From an uncultured Bacteroidota bacterium (GTDB taxonomy: Bacteria; Bacteroidota; Bacteroidia; 2-12-FULL-35-15): DNA of 64,000 nt. Made by a program: the position numbers and the translations under genes. Shown here piece by piece: positions 1 to 8,493 of this stretch. The stretch is taken from NCBI GenBank assembly GCA_903926385.1, contig CAIYIS010000048.1:1-64000 (forward strand). Reading direction: 5' to 3'. A model generated the notes under the pieces. The model worked only from the letters and a program-made list of their open reading frames with translations, searched no databases and was not told where the DNA came from. Each line of letters starts with the position of its first letter. Position 1 is the first letter of the stretch.

Positions 1-300
1 AAAGCCAATGGGCTTTATGTAAAAGAAATGGCTAAGATAGAACGTCAGGATCTACTTATACTTGATGATTTTGGCTTACAACCTTTAGATACTACTAACC
101 GTAATATACTTATGGAAATTATTGAAGATCGTCACGGGAAAGGTGCAACTATAATAACATCACAGCTTCCTGTAAGCAAATGGCATGAAGTTATTGGTGA
201 ACAAACAGTGGCGGATGCTATTTTAGATAGAATAGTGCACAGTGCTTATCGTATAGAAATTAAAGGTGAGTCACTCAGAAAAAAAATGAAGTTCAAATAA
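1..300 (+). CDS. istB: IstB-like ATP-binding protein of an IS21-family element, C-terminal part (5' end outside window)
   Basis: IstB is the AAA+ ATPase that helps the IstA transposase choose targets in IS21-family elements. The reading frame is open from base 1, so the ORF-track methionine at base 28 is internal and this is the C-terminal part only. The hydrophobic run LLILDDFG is the Walker B motif, and [17 protein letters not shown] followed by DAILDRIVH is the conserved sensor I and arginine-finger region of the family. The frame ends with the usual basic tail. The Walker A motif and istA must lie left of the window. The element's right end follows within about 120 bases. No frameshift is seen in the visible part, so it could be intact. 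Confidence 0.9.
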   Translation, partial: KANGLYVKEMAKIERQDLLILDDFGLQPLDTTNRNILMEIIEDRHGKGATIITSQLPVSKWHEVIGEQTVADAILDRIVHSAYRIEIKGESLRKKMKFK

Positions 301-372
301 ATAAGGAAATAATAAATAATTAATCTAATTTTGCAATCAATTATTGTAACTAATAAAGAGCTTAACTTTTAC

Positions 373-416
373 TGCTCAATTTGCTCCGAAATGATATGCT
401 CAATTACACCGAAATA
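373..416. repeat. Subterminal direct repeats at the right end of the IS21-type element
   Basis: Two near-identical 19-20 bp segments (373-392 and 398-416) share TGCTCAATT at the start and CCGAAAT at the end, with a few differing bases between. IS21-family ends characteristically carry multiple transposase-binding repeats, so I read these as the right end of the element. The exact terminal dinucleotide and target duplication cannot be fixed because the left end is outside the window. Confidence 0.6.
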
Positions 417-689
417 TCCACCCATGATTTAAAACCGAATTTCAGGCATGTTTTAAATTGAAAATCGATATCTTTCTGAGAAAAGAGGAAATTATCCACC
501 TTTGCACAATATTCCTCCTGTGTAGGTAATAAATTTTTGTAGTCCATATGCGAATGTAAAGAGAAAATTTTTACATCAAGAAAACGGCAAAAATTTCTTA
601 CTAACAAATGAAAAAAAAGGGCCAAAAATTTATGAACAGGCTGAAATTTGTTTGACCTATGTTTGACCCAGCCAAAAAACGAGGTCTCT
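417..689. other. Gap between the IS end and the tRNA terminator, no feature seen
   Basis: AT-rich sequence with no convincing ORF. The 122-aa minus-strand ORF reported here runs through the tRNA-Leu gene and its terminator, so it is not a gene. No integrase, attachment site or other structure was recognised. Confidence 0.6.
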
Positions 690-727
690 AAAAAAGAAGA
701 GAGACAAGCCAAAAGGCTTGTCTCTCT
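690..727 (-). terminator. Rho-independent terminator of the tRNA operon
   Basis: A perfect 13-bp stem (698-710 with 715-727) closes on a four-base loop. On the minus strand it is followed by a run of six T. It starts four bases after the 3' end of tRNA-Leu and so ends the tRNA transcript. Confidence 0.9.
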
Positions 728-730
728 AAG

Positions 731-815
731 TACCCGGGATCGGACTTGAACCGATACGTTCGCAATGAACACAGGATTTTAAGTCCTGCGTGTCTACCAA
801 TTCCACCACCTGGGC
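731..815 (-). tRNA. tRNA-Leu (anticodon UAA)
   Basis: Class II tRNA of 85 nt with a long variable arm. The anticodon loop reads CTTAAAA, giving anticodon UAA. The T arm has the expected GGTTCAAGTCC loop and the discriminator base is A, as required for leucine. CCA is not encoded. The acceptor stem has a G1-U72 wobble, normal for this tRNA, and an A5-C68 mismatch, which is not normal. It is co-transcribed behind tRNA-Gly. Confidence 0.93.
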
Positions 816-869
816 ATTTCTCGGCATTCAAAAAAAATCCTTCTCTTTCTCCGAGAAGGACTCTTCTGG

Positions 870-942
870 AGCGAAAGACGGGGTTCGAACCCGCGACCTC
901 GACCTTGGCAAGGTCGCGCTCTACCAACTGAGCTACTTTCGC
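870..942 (-). tRNA. tRNA-Gly (anticodon GCC)
   Basis: A 73-nt cloverleaf with a fully paired acceptor stem (GCGAAAG with CTTTCGC), discriminator T, anticodon loop CTTGCCA giving GCC, and a canonical GGTTCGAACC T arm. CCA is not encoded. It is the first gene of a two-tRNA operon with tRNA-Leu 54 bases downstream. Confidence 0.95.
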
Positions 943-957
943 TTATTTTTCGGAGTG

Positions 958-988
958 CAAAAGTAAGTAAATTTTTAATCCGACAAAA
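958..988 (-). promoter_or_regulatory. Bacteroidota-type promoter of the tRNA-Gly/tRNA-Leu operon
   Basis: Read on the minus strand this is TTTTG, 18 bp, TACTTTTG, matching the Bacteroidota primary sigma consensus of TTTG and TAnnTTTG. The -7 element ends 15 bases before the tRNA-Gly 5' end. Confidence 0.8.
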
Positions 989-1087
989 CTTTTTACCAAA
1001 AATCTCATTATTTTAGAAATTAATAAAAATCATACAATTGTATTGTGATTGTACGTACATTTATCCTGTCAAATAATCAGATATTAA

Positions 1088-1447
1088 ATGAAACTAAATA
1101 AAGTTATGGCAGGATACCACATGTTGGTTATACTGTCTCAGGTTGACGGAGAGTTTGACTCTTCGGAAGGAAAGGTAATAGTTAACTATCTTCAGGATGC
1201 ATTTCCCATTAAATTTAATCTGGATAATGAAATGGAAGTGCTGAGCGCATTGCCAAAAGAAGATTATTTTTTGCATTTTAATAATGCGATGAATGATTTC
1301 TATGAAGATTCAAATGAACAGGAGCGAATCGACTTTCTTAATTATGCAGTAAAAACGGTGATGGCAGATAAAAAACTAACTGTAGAAGAAAATAAATACC
1401 TAAAGGAATTGTATTTTGCCTGGGAGCCCCAGTTCGAAGGGATTTAG
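1088..1447 (+). CDS. TerB-like small cytosolic protein
   Basis: A 119-aa all-helical protein with no signal peptide. The first helix pair ([19 protein letters not shown]) and the later repeat ([18 protein letters not shown]) resemble the two acidic helix-turn motifs of the tellurite-resistance TerB fold, where an aspartate/glutamate pair ends a helix. The biochemical role of stand-alone TerB-like proteins is not settled, and no ter operon is present here. The gene converges on mutS and their stop codons overlap by four bases. It could also be a lineage-specific TerB relative with no link to tellurite. Confidence 0.7.
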   Translation: MKLNKVMAGYHMLVILSQVDGEFDSSEGKVIVNYLQDAFPIKFNLDNEMEVLSALPKEDYFLHFNNAMNDFYEDSNEQERIDFLNYAVKTVMADKKLTVEENKYLKELYFAWEPQFEGI

Positions 1448-4155
1448 CCTCCAATCATTTTTTTAATTTCATTTAATTTCATTAGAGCCTCAACAGGTGT
1501 CAGCGTATTGATGTCTGTTTTTTGTAATTCATCTTTTATATTTTCTAACACAGGGTCGTTGAGTTGAAAAAAACTTAACTGCATACTTTCACCTTCTGTT
1601 TTTACAACTGTGTTCTGATTCGTGCTGTTAGTTGAGGCTTTCCAGCCTTCTTTCTGAGCTTTTTCCTTTTTATTTCCTTTTGATTCTCCTATTTCCTGCC
1701 TTCCTCCGGTATCTTTTGATTTTTCTAGTTGTTCCAGAATTTCGTTGGCTCTGTCGAGCACTCTGCGAGGCATACCGGCCATTTTAGCAACATGAATACC
1801 GAAACTATGTTCGCTGCCACCGGCCACTAGTTTACGCATGAAAAGCACTTTATTACCTACTTCTTTTACCGAAACATTAAAGTTTTTTATTCGGGGCATG
1901 GAGTTGGTCATTTCATTCAATTCATGATAATGAGTCGCGAATAGTGTTTTAGCCTTTGTTTCGCTTTGGTGAATATACTCAGCTATGGCCCATGCTATCG
2001 AAATTCCATCATAGGTGCTTGTTCCGCGACCTATTTCATCCAACAGTATTAAACTTTTGTTTGATAAATTATTTAGAATACTGGCCGTTTCATTCATTTC
2101 TACCATAAATGTAGATTCCCCAGAAGAAATGTTATCAGATGCGCCCACGCGTGTAAATACTTTATCAATCAGTCCCAGATTAGCGTGCTTGGCCGGAACA
2201 AAACTTCCCATCTGTGCCATTAATACAATGAGAGCTGTTTGGCGCAGCAAAGCTGACTTACCCGACATATTGGGCCCTGTGATGATAATGATTTGTTGTT
2301 TGGCATTATCCAGATACACATCATTGGCTATGTACTCTTCGCCAACAGTCAATTGTTTTTCTATTACCGGGTGACGCCCGTCTTTTATATCAAGAACATC
2401 GTTTTCGAAAATATGAGGACGAACATAGTTGTTTTTCTGCGCGATTAAAGAGAAAGAGTGCAAACAATCCAAACGAGCAATTAACGATGCATTGAGTTGT
2501 ATGACCGGAATGAACTCCATAAGGGAAATGACCAAATCATTAAACAACTGTATTTCCAGAGCAAGAATTTTCTCTTCTGCTCCTAATATCTTTTCTTCAT
2601 ATTCTTTTAATTCAGGAGTAATGTAACGTTCGGCCGAGGTAAGCGTTTGTTTCCGCATCCAATCAGCAGGCACTTTATTTTTGTGAGCATTGGTTACCTC
2701 CAGATAATAACCAAACACCAAATTATAGGCTACTTTCAGAGAAGTAATACCTGTACGTTCTATCTCCCTTTGCTGTATTTTGAGCAAGAAATCTTTTCCC
2801 GACCCTGATATTTCGCGCAAAGTATCAAGATCAGTATTTACTCCGTTTGCAATTACATTTCCTTTATTTACCAAATAAGGAGGGTCGGGCATTACTTCCT
2901 TTTCTATGCGCTCTATAACCGATTTGCAAGGATTAAGCTGCTCTGCTATGATCTGTAAAGATTTGTTATTCGAATTCTGACAAGCCAACTTAATAGGCTC
3001 AATGGCTGTGAGAGCCCTTTTGAGCTGAACTACTTCTTTAGGCGAAATACGAGCAGTAGCTACTTTCGAAATAATTCGTTCAATATCTCCAATCATTGAA
3101 ATTTGTTCAGAAATAGTTTCGCTGAATTCCTGATTGGACAATATATAGTCTACACAATCCAATCGTTCTTCGATAGGCGATTTATCTTTGAGAGGCAATG
3201 CCAGCCATCGTCTCATCATTCGCCCGCCCATTGGCGAAATGGTTTGATCAATAACATCTATTAATGTTTTGGCGTTCTCATTATTCGAACCAAACAACTC
3301 CAGATTACGAATAGTAAATCTGTCGAGCCACACATATTTATCTTCTTCAATTCGCGATATAGATGAAATGTGTTTCACCTTATCGTGAGCTGTATCGGCC
3401 AGATAATGCAAAGAGGCACCTGCTGCAATTATTCCGGATAGCATATCCTGAATACCGAAACCTTTAAGCGATACTACTTCGAAATGCTTTAATAAGGTAT
3501 TGGTACCAAAATCGGCTGCAAAAGCCCAATCGTCTATACCATATATATAGAACTTCTCTCCGAAATTTTCTGCAAATTCTTTTTTCTTGCTTTTTGGAAA
3601 CAATATTTCATTGGGTCTGAAATTCTGTAGCAACTTATCAATGTATTCCAAATTGCCCTGTGCAACAAAAAACTCACCGGTGGAAACATCCAGAAACGAC
3701 ACACCCGATTGCTTACCGTTTAAATAAACAGAGGCCAGAAAATTATTGGTTTTATTATCGAATACTTTATCATTGTACGAAACTCCGGGAGTAATTAATT
3801 CGGTAACTCCTCTTTTTACAATTGTCTTGGTTAGTTTAGGGTCTTCTAACTGGTCGCAGATGGCCACTCGCTGACCGGCACGAACCAATTTGGGTAAATA
3901 AGAATCTAAAGAATGATGAGGAAATCCGGCTAACTCAATAAACGAAGCCGAACCATTTGCCCGTTTGGTAAGCACTATACCCAATATTCCGGCAGCCTTT
4001 ACAGCATCGGAGCCAAAGGTTTCATAAAAGTCGCCAACACGAAACAACAACAATGCATCCGGATATTTTCCTTTAATTGTGTTGTACTGCTTCATCAGAG
4101 GTGTTTCCACTTCTGCTGTTGCACTTTTAATCATACTTCTGTTTTTCATTGCCAT
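1444..4155 (-). CDS. mutS: DNA mismatch repair protein MutS
   Basis: Cytosolic ATPase that recognises base mismatches and small loops and recruits MutL. The 903-aa length fits bacterial MutS. The N-terminal domain carries the mismatch-wedge motif GDFYE. The C-terminal ATPase has Walker A (GPNMSGKS), Walker B ([16 protein letters not shown]) and the FATHYHEL switch. The N-terminus MAMKNRSM leaves a choice of ATG at 4155 or 4149; the protein is otherwise full length. It stands alone, with 134 bases before the next gene on the same strand, so it probably has its own promoter. Nothing is missing from the catalytic core. Confidence 0.98.
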   Translation of the reverse strand: MAMKNRSMIKSATAEVETPLMKQYNTIKGKYPDALLLFRVGDFYETFGSDAVKAAGILGIVLTKRANGSASFIELAGFPHHSLDSYLPKLVRAGQRVAICDQLEDPKLTKTIVKRGVTELITPGVSYNDKVFDNKTNNFLASVYLNGKQSGVSFLDVSTGEFFVAQGNLEYIDKLLQNFRPNEILFPKSKKKEFAENFGEKFYIYGIDDWAFAADFGTNTLLKHFEVVSLKGFGIQDMLSGIIAAGASLHYLADTAHDKVKHISSISRIEEDKYVWLDRFTIRNLELFGSNNENAKTLIDVIDQTISPMGGRMMRRWLALPLKDKSPIEERLDCVDYILSNQEFSETISEQISMIGDIERIISKVATARISPKEVVQLKRALTAIEPIKLACQNSNNKSLQIIAEQLNPCKSVIERIEKEVMPDPPYLVNKGNVIANGVNTDLDTLREISGSGKDFLLKIQQREIERTGITSLKVAYNLVFGYYLEVTNAHKNKVPADWMRKQTLTSAERYITPELKEYEEKILGAEEKILALEIQLFNDLVISLMEFIPVIQLNASLIARLDCLHSFSLIAQKNNYVRPHIFENDVLDIKDGRHPVIEKQLTVGEEYIANDVYLDNAKQQIIIITGPNMSGKSALLRQTALIVLMAQMGSFVPAKHANLGLIDKVFTRVGASDNISSGESTFMVEMNETASILNNLSNKSLILLDEIGRGTSTYDGISIAWAIAEYIHQSETKAKTLFATHYHELNEMTNSMPRIKNFNVSVKEVGNKVLFMRKLVAGGSEHSFGIHVAKMAGMPRRVLDRANEILEQLEKSKDTGGRQEIGESKGNKKEKAQKEGWKASTNSTNQNTVVKTEGESMQLSFFQLNDPVLENIKDELQKTDINTLTPVEALMKLNEIKKMIGG

Positions 4156-4289
4156 CGGGGTAAAAATACAAAAGCTATACAGATATGGGTTGTAAAGTTT
4201 TTAACAAGTTGTTGCCATAATTGTAGCTTTCTGTAATAGAGTAGGAGGGAAGAATAAGAATAAACAAAGTCGCAAAATGAATATACGAA

Positions 4290-4790
4290 CTACTTTACCA
4301 TTTTCTTCTCCATCATATAATCATTCATATAGAATCCATTTCCAATGTGCAAATCAAATGAATGTTTAATCGTAAATCCGTTTTTGAAATAGAAGTTAAC
4401 TGCTTTGTAGTTTTCTCTGTTTACAGCCAGTTCAAAAGTTTCGGCATCGGGCAGTTGTTTAATAATATGTTGGAGTAGGAGGGAACCAATGCCCTTGCGG
4501 TGTTCGTTTACATCGACATAAAACTTGTTGATATAATAATTTCGTCTGTCATGTGAGCTTACCGAAATATACCCTGACGAAATTTCGTTTACATAAACCA
4601 AAGTAAATTGATGCCCTTCTTTCATTTGCTCTTGTAAAGCCTGTTGAGAATACATTTCTTTCAGCATATAATCTATCTGAGCAATGCTGATAATGGAAGG
4701 GTAATGTTTACGCCATATTGCATCGGCCAGTTGAGCTATTACCGGTATGTCACCTATGTCTGCTTTTCTAAATTTTATTTCCATAATCAT
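4290..4790 (-). CDS. GNAT-family N-acetyltransferase
   Basis: About 166 aa. The N-terminal FRKADIGDIPVIAQLAD is the usual GNAT beta1-alpha1, and YVDVNEHRKGIGSLLLQHI is the acetyl-CoA pyrophosphate-binding loop (Q/RxxGxG/A type). NRENYKAVNFYFKNGF is the conserved C-terminal part. The track start at 4808 would overlap the pabA stop; the ATG at 4790, two bases after that stop, is the better start. It is the last gene of the glycosyltransferase-pabA operon. The acceptor substrate cannot be told from sequence. Confidence 0.85.
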   Translation of the reverse strand: MIMEIKFRKADIGDIPVIAQLADAIWRKHYPSIISIAQIDYMLKEMYSQQALQEQMKEGHQFTLVYVNEISSGYISVSSHDRRNYYINKFYVDVNEHRKGIGSLLLQHIIKQLPDAETFELAVNRENYKAVNFYFKNGFTIKHSFDLHIGNGFYMNDYMMEKKMVK

Positions 4791-4792
4791 GT

Positions 4793-5359
4793 TTAGTGTT
4801 CCACCCAATTTCTGATGATATCGAGTCCAAATTCTGATAAAATACTTTCGGGGTGAAACTGAACTCCTCGAATGTCGTAGGTTTTATGATGCAAGGCCAT
4901 GCAGTTTCCCTGCTCGTCAATAGCTGTAATTTCTAAATCCGAAGGCAAGTCCTTAGGGTTAACTACCCACGAATGATATCGCCCTACTTTAAAAGTTGAT
5001 GGAACGTTTTTAAATAAATAATCTTCTTTAATAATTGTAATCGGTGTGGCCACTCCGTGAAACACTTCATTAAGATTTGACAGAGAGCCGCCAAATGCTT
5101 CGGCAATGGCCTGCTGACCGAGGCACACTCCAAATATACTTTTTGTTTTATAATATTCTTTGATGAGTTGAGGCATTATACCTGCATCGGCCGGAAGTCC
5201 GGCACCGGGCGAGAGCATTATTTTATCATACTCTTTAATTGCTTCAATCGAAATTTCATCATTACGAAAAACTTCGGGTTGATGGCCTGCCACTTGTTCA
5301 ATGTAATGAACCAAATTGTAAGTAAAACTATCGTAATTGTCTAACAACAGAATTTTCAT
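4793..5359 (-). CDS. pabA: Aminodeoxychorismate/anthranilate synthase glutamine amidotransferase subunit
   Basis: Class I glutamine amidotransferase that releases ammonia for the chorismate-amination partner in folate or tryptophan synthesis. The 188-aa protein starts at MKILLLDNYDSFTYNL, the family's N-terminus; the longer ORF start is spurious. The nucleophile elbow GVCLGQQAIAEAFGG and the catalytic His-Glu in VQFHPESI are intact. It overlaps the upstream glycosyltransferase by four bases. No trpE, pabB or other trp gene is in the window, so trpG and pabA cannot be told apart; an isolated copy is more often pabA. Confidence 0.9.
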   Translation of the reverse strand: MKILLLDNYDSFTYNLVHYIEQVAGHQPEVFRNDEISIEAIKEYDKIMLSPGAGLPADAGIMPQLIKEYYKTKSIFGVCLGQQAIAEAFGGSLSNLNEVFHGVATPITIIKEDYLFKNVPSTFKVGRYHSWVVNPKDLPSDLEITAIDEQGNCMALHHKTYDIRGVQFHPESILSEFGLDIIRNWVEH

Positions 5360-6528
5360 ACTCTGGTATTCTTCATCAGCTTTTCCAACTGTGCAGTGGT
5401 GCTTTGCCAATTGAAATTTTTAATCACAAATAGGTAACCATTATAAGCAATCTGTTTGGCTTTGGCTTCGTTTTCGAGCAGTTCCAAAATGGCTGCTGCA
5501 TATTGTTCAGGAGTGTCGGCTACCATTATTTGCTGATTGTGTATGGCTCCTACAGCATTATTGGCAAGCGATGAGGTGACGCAAGGTATCTGCATAGCCA
5601 TAGCTTCCAGTAGTTTATTTTGCAAGCCTATACTTATTTGCATTGGTGCTACAAGTACTTTTGAAATAGCAAAATTATAACGTATATCATCTACCCAGCC
5701 ACTTACTTCTACCCTTTCAGATTTTAATGCAAGCACCCGTTTACTGGGCGAAGCTCCTGAAATAAGCAAGCGTGCAGCAGGAAGTTTTTTCCATATCAAG
5801 GGCATCACTTTGTTCACAAGGTATTCCACACTTTCCACATTAGGAGGATAATTCATATTGCCATTAAACAACAATTCAAATTCTTTATCAAATGGTGTAG
5901 CTTTAAAATAATCTGTGTCTACACCATTCGGAATCACTACTATTTGCTGCTTATCGGGATGAGGTATCAAATCTCTGTCTTGTTCCGAAATGATGGTTTT
6001 GTTCTGAAAGTATGAAAAAATATCGTGCTCATATTTCAAAAGCCTGCGGTGTTCCATATTCAGAAAAGGCTTCATATAAAAGGAGTCAGTTTTTTTTCTC
6101 CGCTCCATTCCTTTCGAAAAAACATCCATATAATCCAGTGTTTTCGGAATGTTGGAATATTTCTTTACATACTCTGTGGTGCGTATTAGCTGACAATAGA
6201 TATGGTCGGGTTGATGTTTTTTTATCAGCTCGTCTACTTTTCGCTGAGCTTTGCTCATATAAAAATAACCTACCTGAAAAGGTTTGGCGCTGAAAAATGT
6301 TCTTACCAAATTGGTAAATGCATTGAGTCGTGAAAAAGGAATAACCGAAATAGCAACACAATATTTTTTGAGTTCATCCAGCGCCTTTGGGTCAAGTTTC
6401 GAATCGTTAAGCGCCAAAAGGATAATCTGATTTTTCTTTGAAAGTTCTTTAATCTGATTAAACGCACGCAACTTGTCCCCTTTTTCGAGGGGGTAAGGCA
6501 CACGCGATAAAATGACGAAGAGTTTCAA
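5356..6528 (-). CDS. Glycosyltransferase, GT4-like
   Basis: A 390-aa GT-B fold cytosolic glycosyltransferase. The N-terminal VPYPLEKGDKLRAFNQIKEL is the acceptor-domain start seen in sugar transferases of exopolysaccharide loci. The C-terminal Rossmann domain has VVIPNGVDTDYF, LLFNGNMNYPPN and the donor-binding QNKLLEAMAMQIPCV, where the conserved EX7E-type glutamate sits. There is no signal peptide. It lies five bases after a second GT4 gene and overlaps pabA by four bases, so all four genes of 7742-4290 probably form one operon. Sugar and acceptor are unknown. Confidence 0.88.
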   Translation of the reverse strand: MKLFVILSRVPYPLEKGDKLRAFNQIKELSKKNQIILLALNDSKLDPKALDELKKYCVAISVIPFSRLNAFTNLVRTFFSAKPFQVGYFYMSKAQRKVDELIKKHQPDHIYCQLIRTTEYVKKYSNIPKTLDYMDVFSKGMERRKKTDSFYMKPFLNMEHRRLLKYEHDIFSYFQNKTIISEQDRDLIPHPDKQQIVVIPNGVDTDYFKATPFDKEFELLFNGNMNYPPNVESVEYLVNKVMPLIWKKLPAARLLISGASPSKRVLALKSERVEVSGWVDDIRYNFAISKVLVAPMQISIGLQNKLLEAMAMQIPCVTSSLANNAVGAIHNQQIMVADTPEQYAAAILELLENEAKAKQIAYNGYLFVIKNFNWQSTTAQLEKLMKNTRV

Positions 6529-6533
6529 ACGAA

Positions 6534-7742
6534 TTATTTTTTGTTGATGGTTAGTTTGTGGTAAAAAGCAGTTAGTTTTTTACAAATTTCTAAATTGTCG
6601 TATTTGTTTTCGGCAAGTAAACGTGCGTTAGTTGCAACACTGTCGGAATAAGTTTTATTACTCAAACATTTTGTTAATGCGGCCACAAATTCATCGGCTG
6701 TATTGGCTATCAGCAAATCTTTTTCATTAACAAAATCTATTCCTTCGGCACCGATAGAAGAAGATACAATGGTTTTGCCCAAAGCCATTCCTTCTATTAT
6801 TTTCACCCTCATCCCACCTCCTGACGAAAGTGGTACTATCATCACCGATTTAGAATTAATAAATTTGTGAGAGTCGGCCACTTCGCCCAGTATTTCTACA
6901 TTTTGCATCTTCAGGTTTTTCAACCAGTCGGGCATGTTCCGGCCTGCAAGGTATAATTTCACTTCAGGAAATTGAGCATACAGCTGTCCCCACACTTTTT
7001 CGGTAAACCATTTTATGCCGTCAGCATTGGGCATCCAGTCCATAGCGCCAATGTGAAAAACCGAAGGAAACTCGGTATGGCTGTTATCCATTTTATATTT
7101 CCTAATATCAATGCCAAACGGAATGGTAATAACCGGTACTTTACATCCTTGTTTAATAAAAGCATTGGCATCTATTTCGGTAATGGTTGCAATTCCGTCA
7201 TACATGTTCAGCATCATCACTTCGTATGCTTTCAGTCTTCGGGCCAATAAACCGAGATACCACTTTTTAGCAGCACTGGTGCAGGCTTCCGCCAATCGTT
7301 CCCATACAGCATATTCTACATTTTGCGAACGAAGCACAATTTTTGCATCCGAATATTTTCGAATGGTATCTACATAAGGGGCCACCCAAAGGGTTTCGAG
7401 CTGGACAACATCAAACTTTTCGGCACTGAGTATGCGGATGAGTTCCTCATTAAAATTTTTACTATAAAAACGAATAATATTATACGATTCGCTCGAAAAT
7501 AAATTCAAGAAAGCATTAAGCGGTTTTACTGAGGTGTCGATAAAAACCGACCTGAAGCCAGTACGCCTGCGGTATTCGGCATCCATGTCTTCTTCTTTCA
7601 TGAAGATTTTAGGCGTGTTTATAGCCAAAACTTTTACTTCATTGCCACACGCTATCAACCCTTCCGTTAAAATATTCATAGCTATGCTTCCCCCGTCTTT
7701 AGGCGGAAAAGGCATTTTGCTGCATATTTGTAATATCTTCAT
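6534..7742 (-). CDS. Glycosyltransferase, GT4-like
   Basis: A 402-aa GT-B glycosyltransferase. The start MKILQICSKMPFPPKDGGSI is the typical N-terminal glycine-rich loop. Residues near 225-235 (FHIGAMDWMPNADGIKWF) open the C-terminal donor domain. VPLSSGGGMRVKIIEGMALGKTIVSS is the nucleotide-sugar binding motif with the conserved glutamate. It is distantly similar to the next gene, suggesting consecutive steps in one glycan. It is the first gene of the operon, with a TATATTTG -7 box upstream. Confidence 0.88.
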   Translation of the reverse strand: MKILQICSKMPFPPKDGGSIAMNILTEGLIACGNEVKVLAINTPKIFMKEEDMDAEYRRRTGFRSVFIDTSVKPLNAFLNLFSSESYNIIRFYSKNFNEELIRILSAEKFDVVQLETLWVAPYVDTIRKYSDAKIVLRSQNVEYAVWERLAEACTSAAKKWYLGLLARRLKAYEVMMLNMYDGIATITEIDANAFIKQGCKVPVITIPFGIDIRKYKMDNSHTEFPSVFHIGAMDWMPNADGIKWFTEKVWGQLYAQFPEVKLYLAGRNMPDWLKNLKMQNVEILGEVADSHKFINSKSVMIVPLSSGGGMRVKIIEGMALGKTIVSSSIGAEGIDFVNEKDLLIANTADEFVAALTKCLSNKTYSDSVATNARLLAENKYDNLEICKKLTAFYHKLTINKK

Positions 7743-7775
7743 TTACTCTGTTACCCTTTCAAAAATCATTCTCCG

Positions 7776-7783
7776 CAAATATA
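7776..7783 (-). promoter_or_regulatory. Probable -7 element of the glycosyltransferase operon
   Basis: TATATTTG on the minus strand matches TAnnTTTG and ends 33 bases before the first glycosyltransferase ATG. No clear -33 TTG is seen at the right distance, so support is partial. Confidence 0.5.
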
Positions 7784-7940
7784 GTAATTAGGCGTTACAT
7801 TGTTTTTTTTCTTCTTTTTAGGCTATTAGGATGGGGAGAGGTAAGAATATTAGAATTTTTGAAAAGATAGAAAGTGGAAATTAACAATAATCTTTGCAGA
7901 GTATTAAACAAACGGTGCAGGAAGCCTGGAGTATATAAAA

Positions 7941-7970
7941 TAAAAAATCCCGCCCATTTCGGGCGGGATT
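7941..7970 (-). terminator. Terminator of the FIST-kinase-response regulator operon
   Basis: A 10-bp GC-rich stem (7946-7955 with 7961-7970, AATCCCGCCC type) with a five-base loop, followed on the minus strand by a T-rich tract. It lies about 110 bases past the response regulator stop. The rest of 7743-8083 shows no gene. Confidence 0.88.
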
Positions 7971-8083
7971 AAAGTTTGATTTCGGCTTTTCAGGAAGTCG
8001 CAGAGGGGCTGTCCAAGGCTTTGCGTAAAGTAAAATAAATTTATATCAATAGCGGCCATTCAAACAAACTTATAGGTATAGAA

Positions 8084-8491
8084 TTAATTATTAAAATGAT
8101 TTTTCTCAATTTCTTCCAACATGATTTGAGAAAGTGGTTTCGATTTAAAGTCGGCAACAAAATTCCATGTTCTAGCCTTTATAATATCTGAAGGGTTTTC
8201 AGAGGTAGTCAACATTATTACCAGTAATTTACTTTGCCGAACTTTGTCAAGTAATTCATATTCTTCCAGAAACTCCCAGCCGTTCATGCCAGGCATATTA
8301 ATATCCAAAAATATCAAATTTGGCAAAAAATCTAAATCTTCAATTGTTTTAATAAACTCTAAAGCTGCTTTGGCCGATTCGAAGGTTAGAATTTTTATTT
8401 CACTATTATACTTTTTTATTATTCGCTGATGATAGAAATTATCTGCCGGGTTATCGTCCACAAGCATGATACTTCTCAATTCTTTTTTCAT
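8084..8491 (-). CDS. Single-domain response regulator (CheY/Rcp1-like)
   Basis: A 135-aa receiver domain with no output domain. The acidic pair is D12-D13, the phospho-acceptor D63 is in LIFLDINMPGMNG, the switch threonine is in MLTTS, and the conserved lysine is in FKSKPLS. Such stand-alone receivers act through protein contacts or as phosphorelay intermediates. It lies two bases after the histidine kinase gene, so that kinase is the likely partner. The hydrophobic and acidic features are all intact. Confidence 0.93.
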   Translation of the reverse strand: MKKELRSIMLVDDNPADNFYHQRIIKKYNSEIKILTFESAKAALEFIKTIEDLDFLPNLIFLDINMPGMNGWEFLEEYELLDKVRQSKLLVIMLTTSENPSDIIKARTWNFVADFKSKPLSQIMLEEIEKNHFNN

Positions 8492-8493
8492 AA

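Noticed and set aside
404-772. 122-aa minus-strand ORF
   Set aside because: Runs through tRNA-Leu and its terminator; no family features.
688-927. 79-aa ORF across both tRNAs
   Set aside because: Shadow of the tRNA genes; the residues simply read the T and anticodon arms.
1-942. Genomic island integrated at a tRNA gene
   Set aside because: An IS21 end and tRNAs are near each other, but there is no integrase and no duplicated tRNA 3' end.
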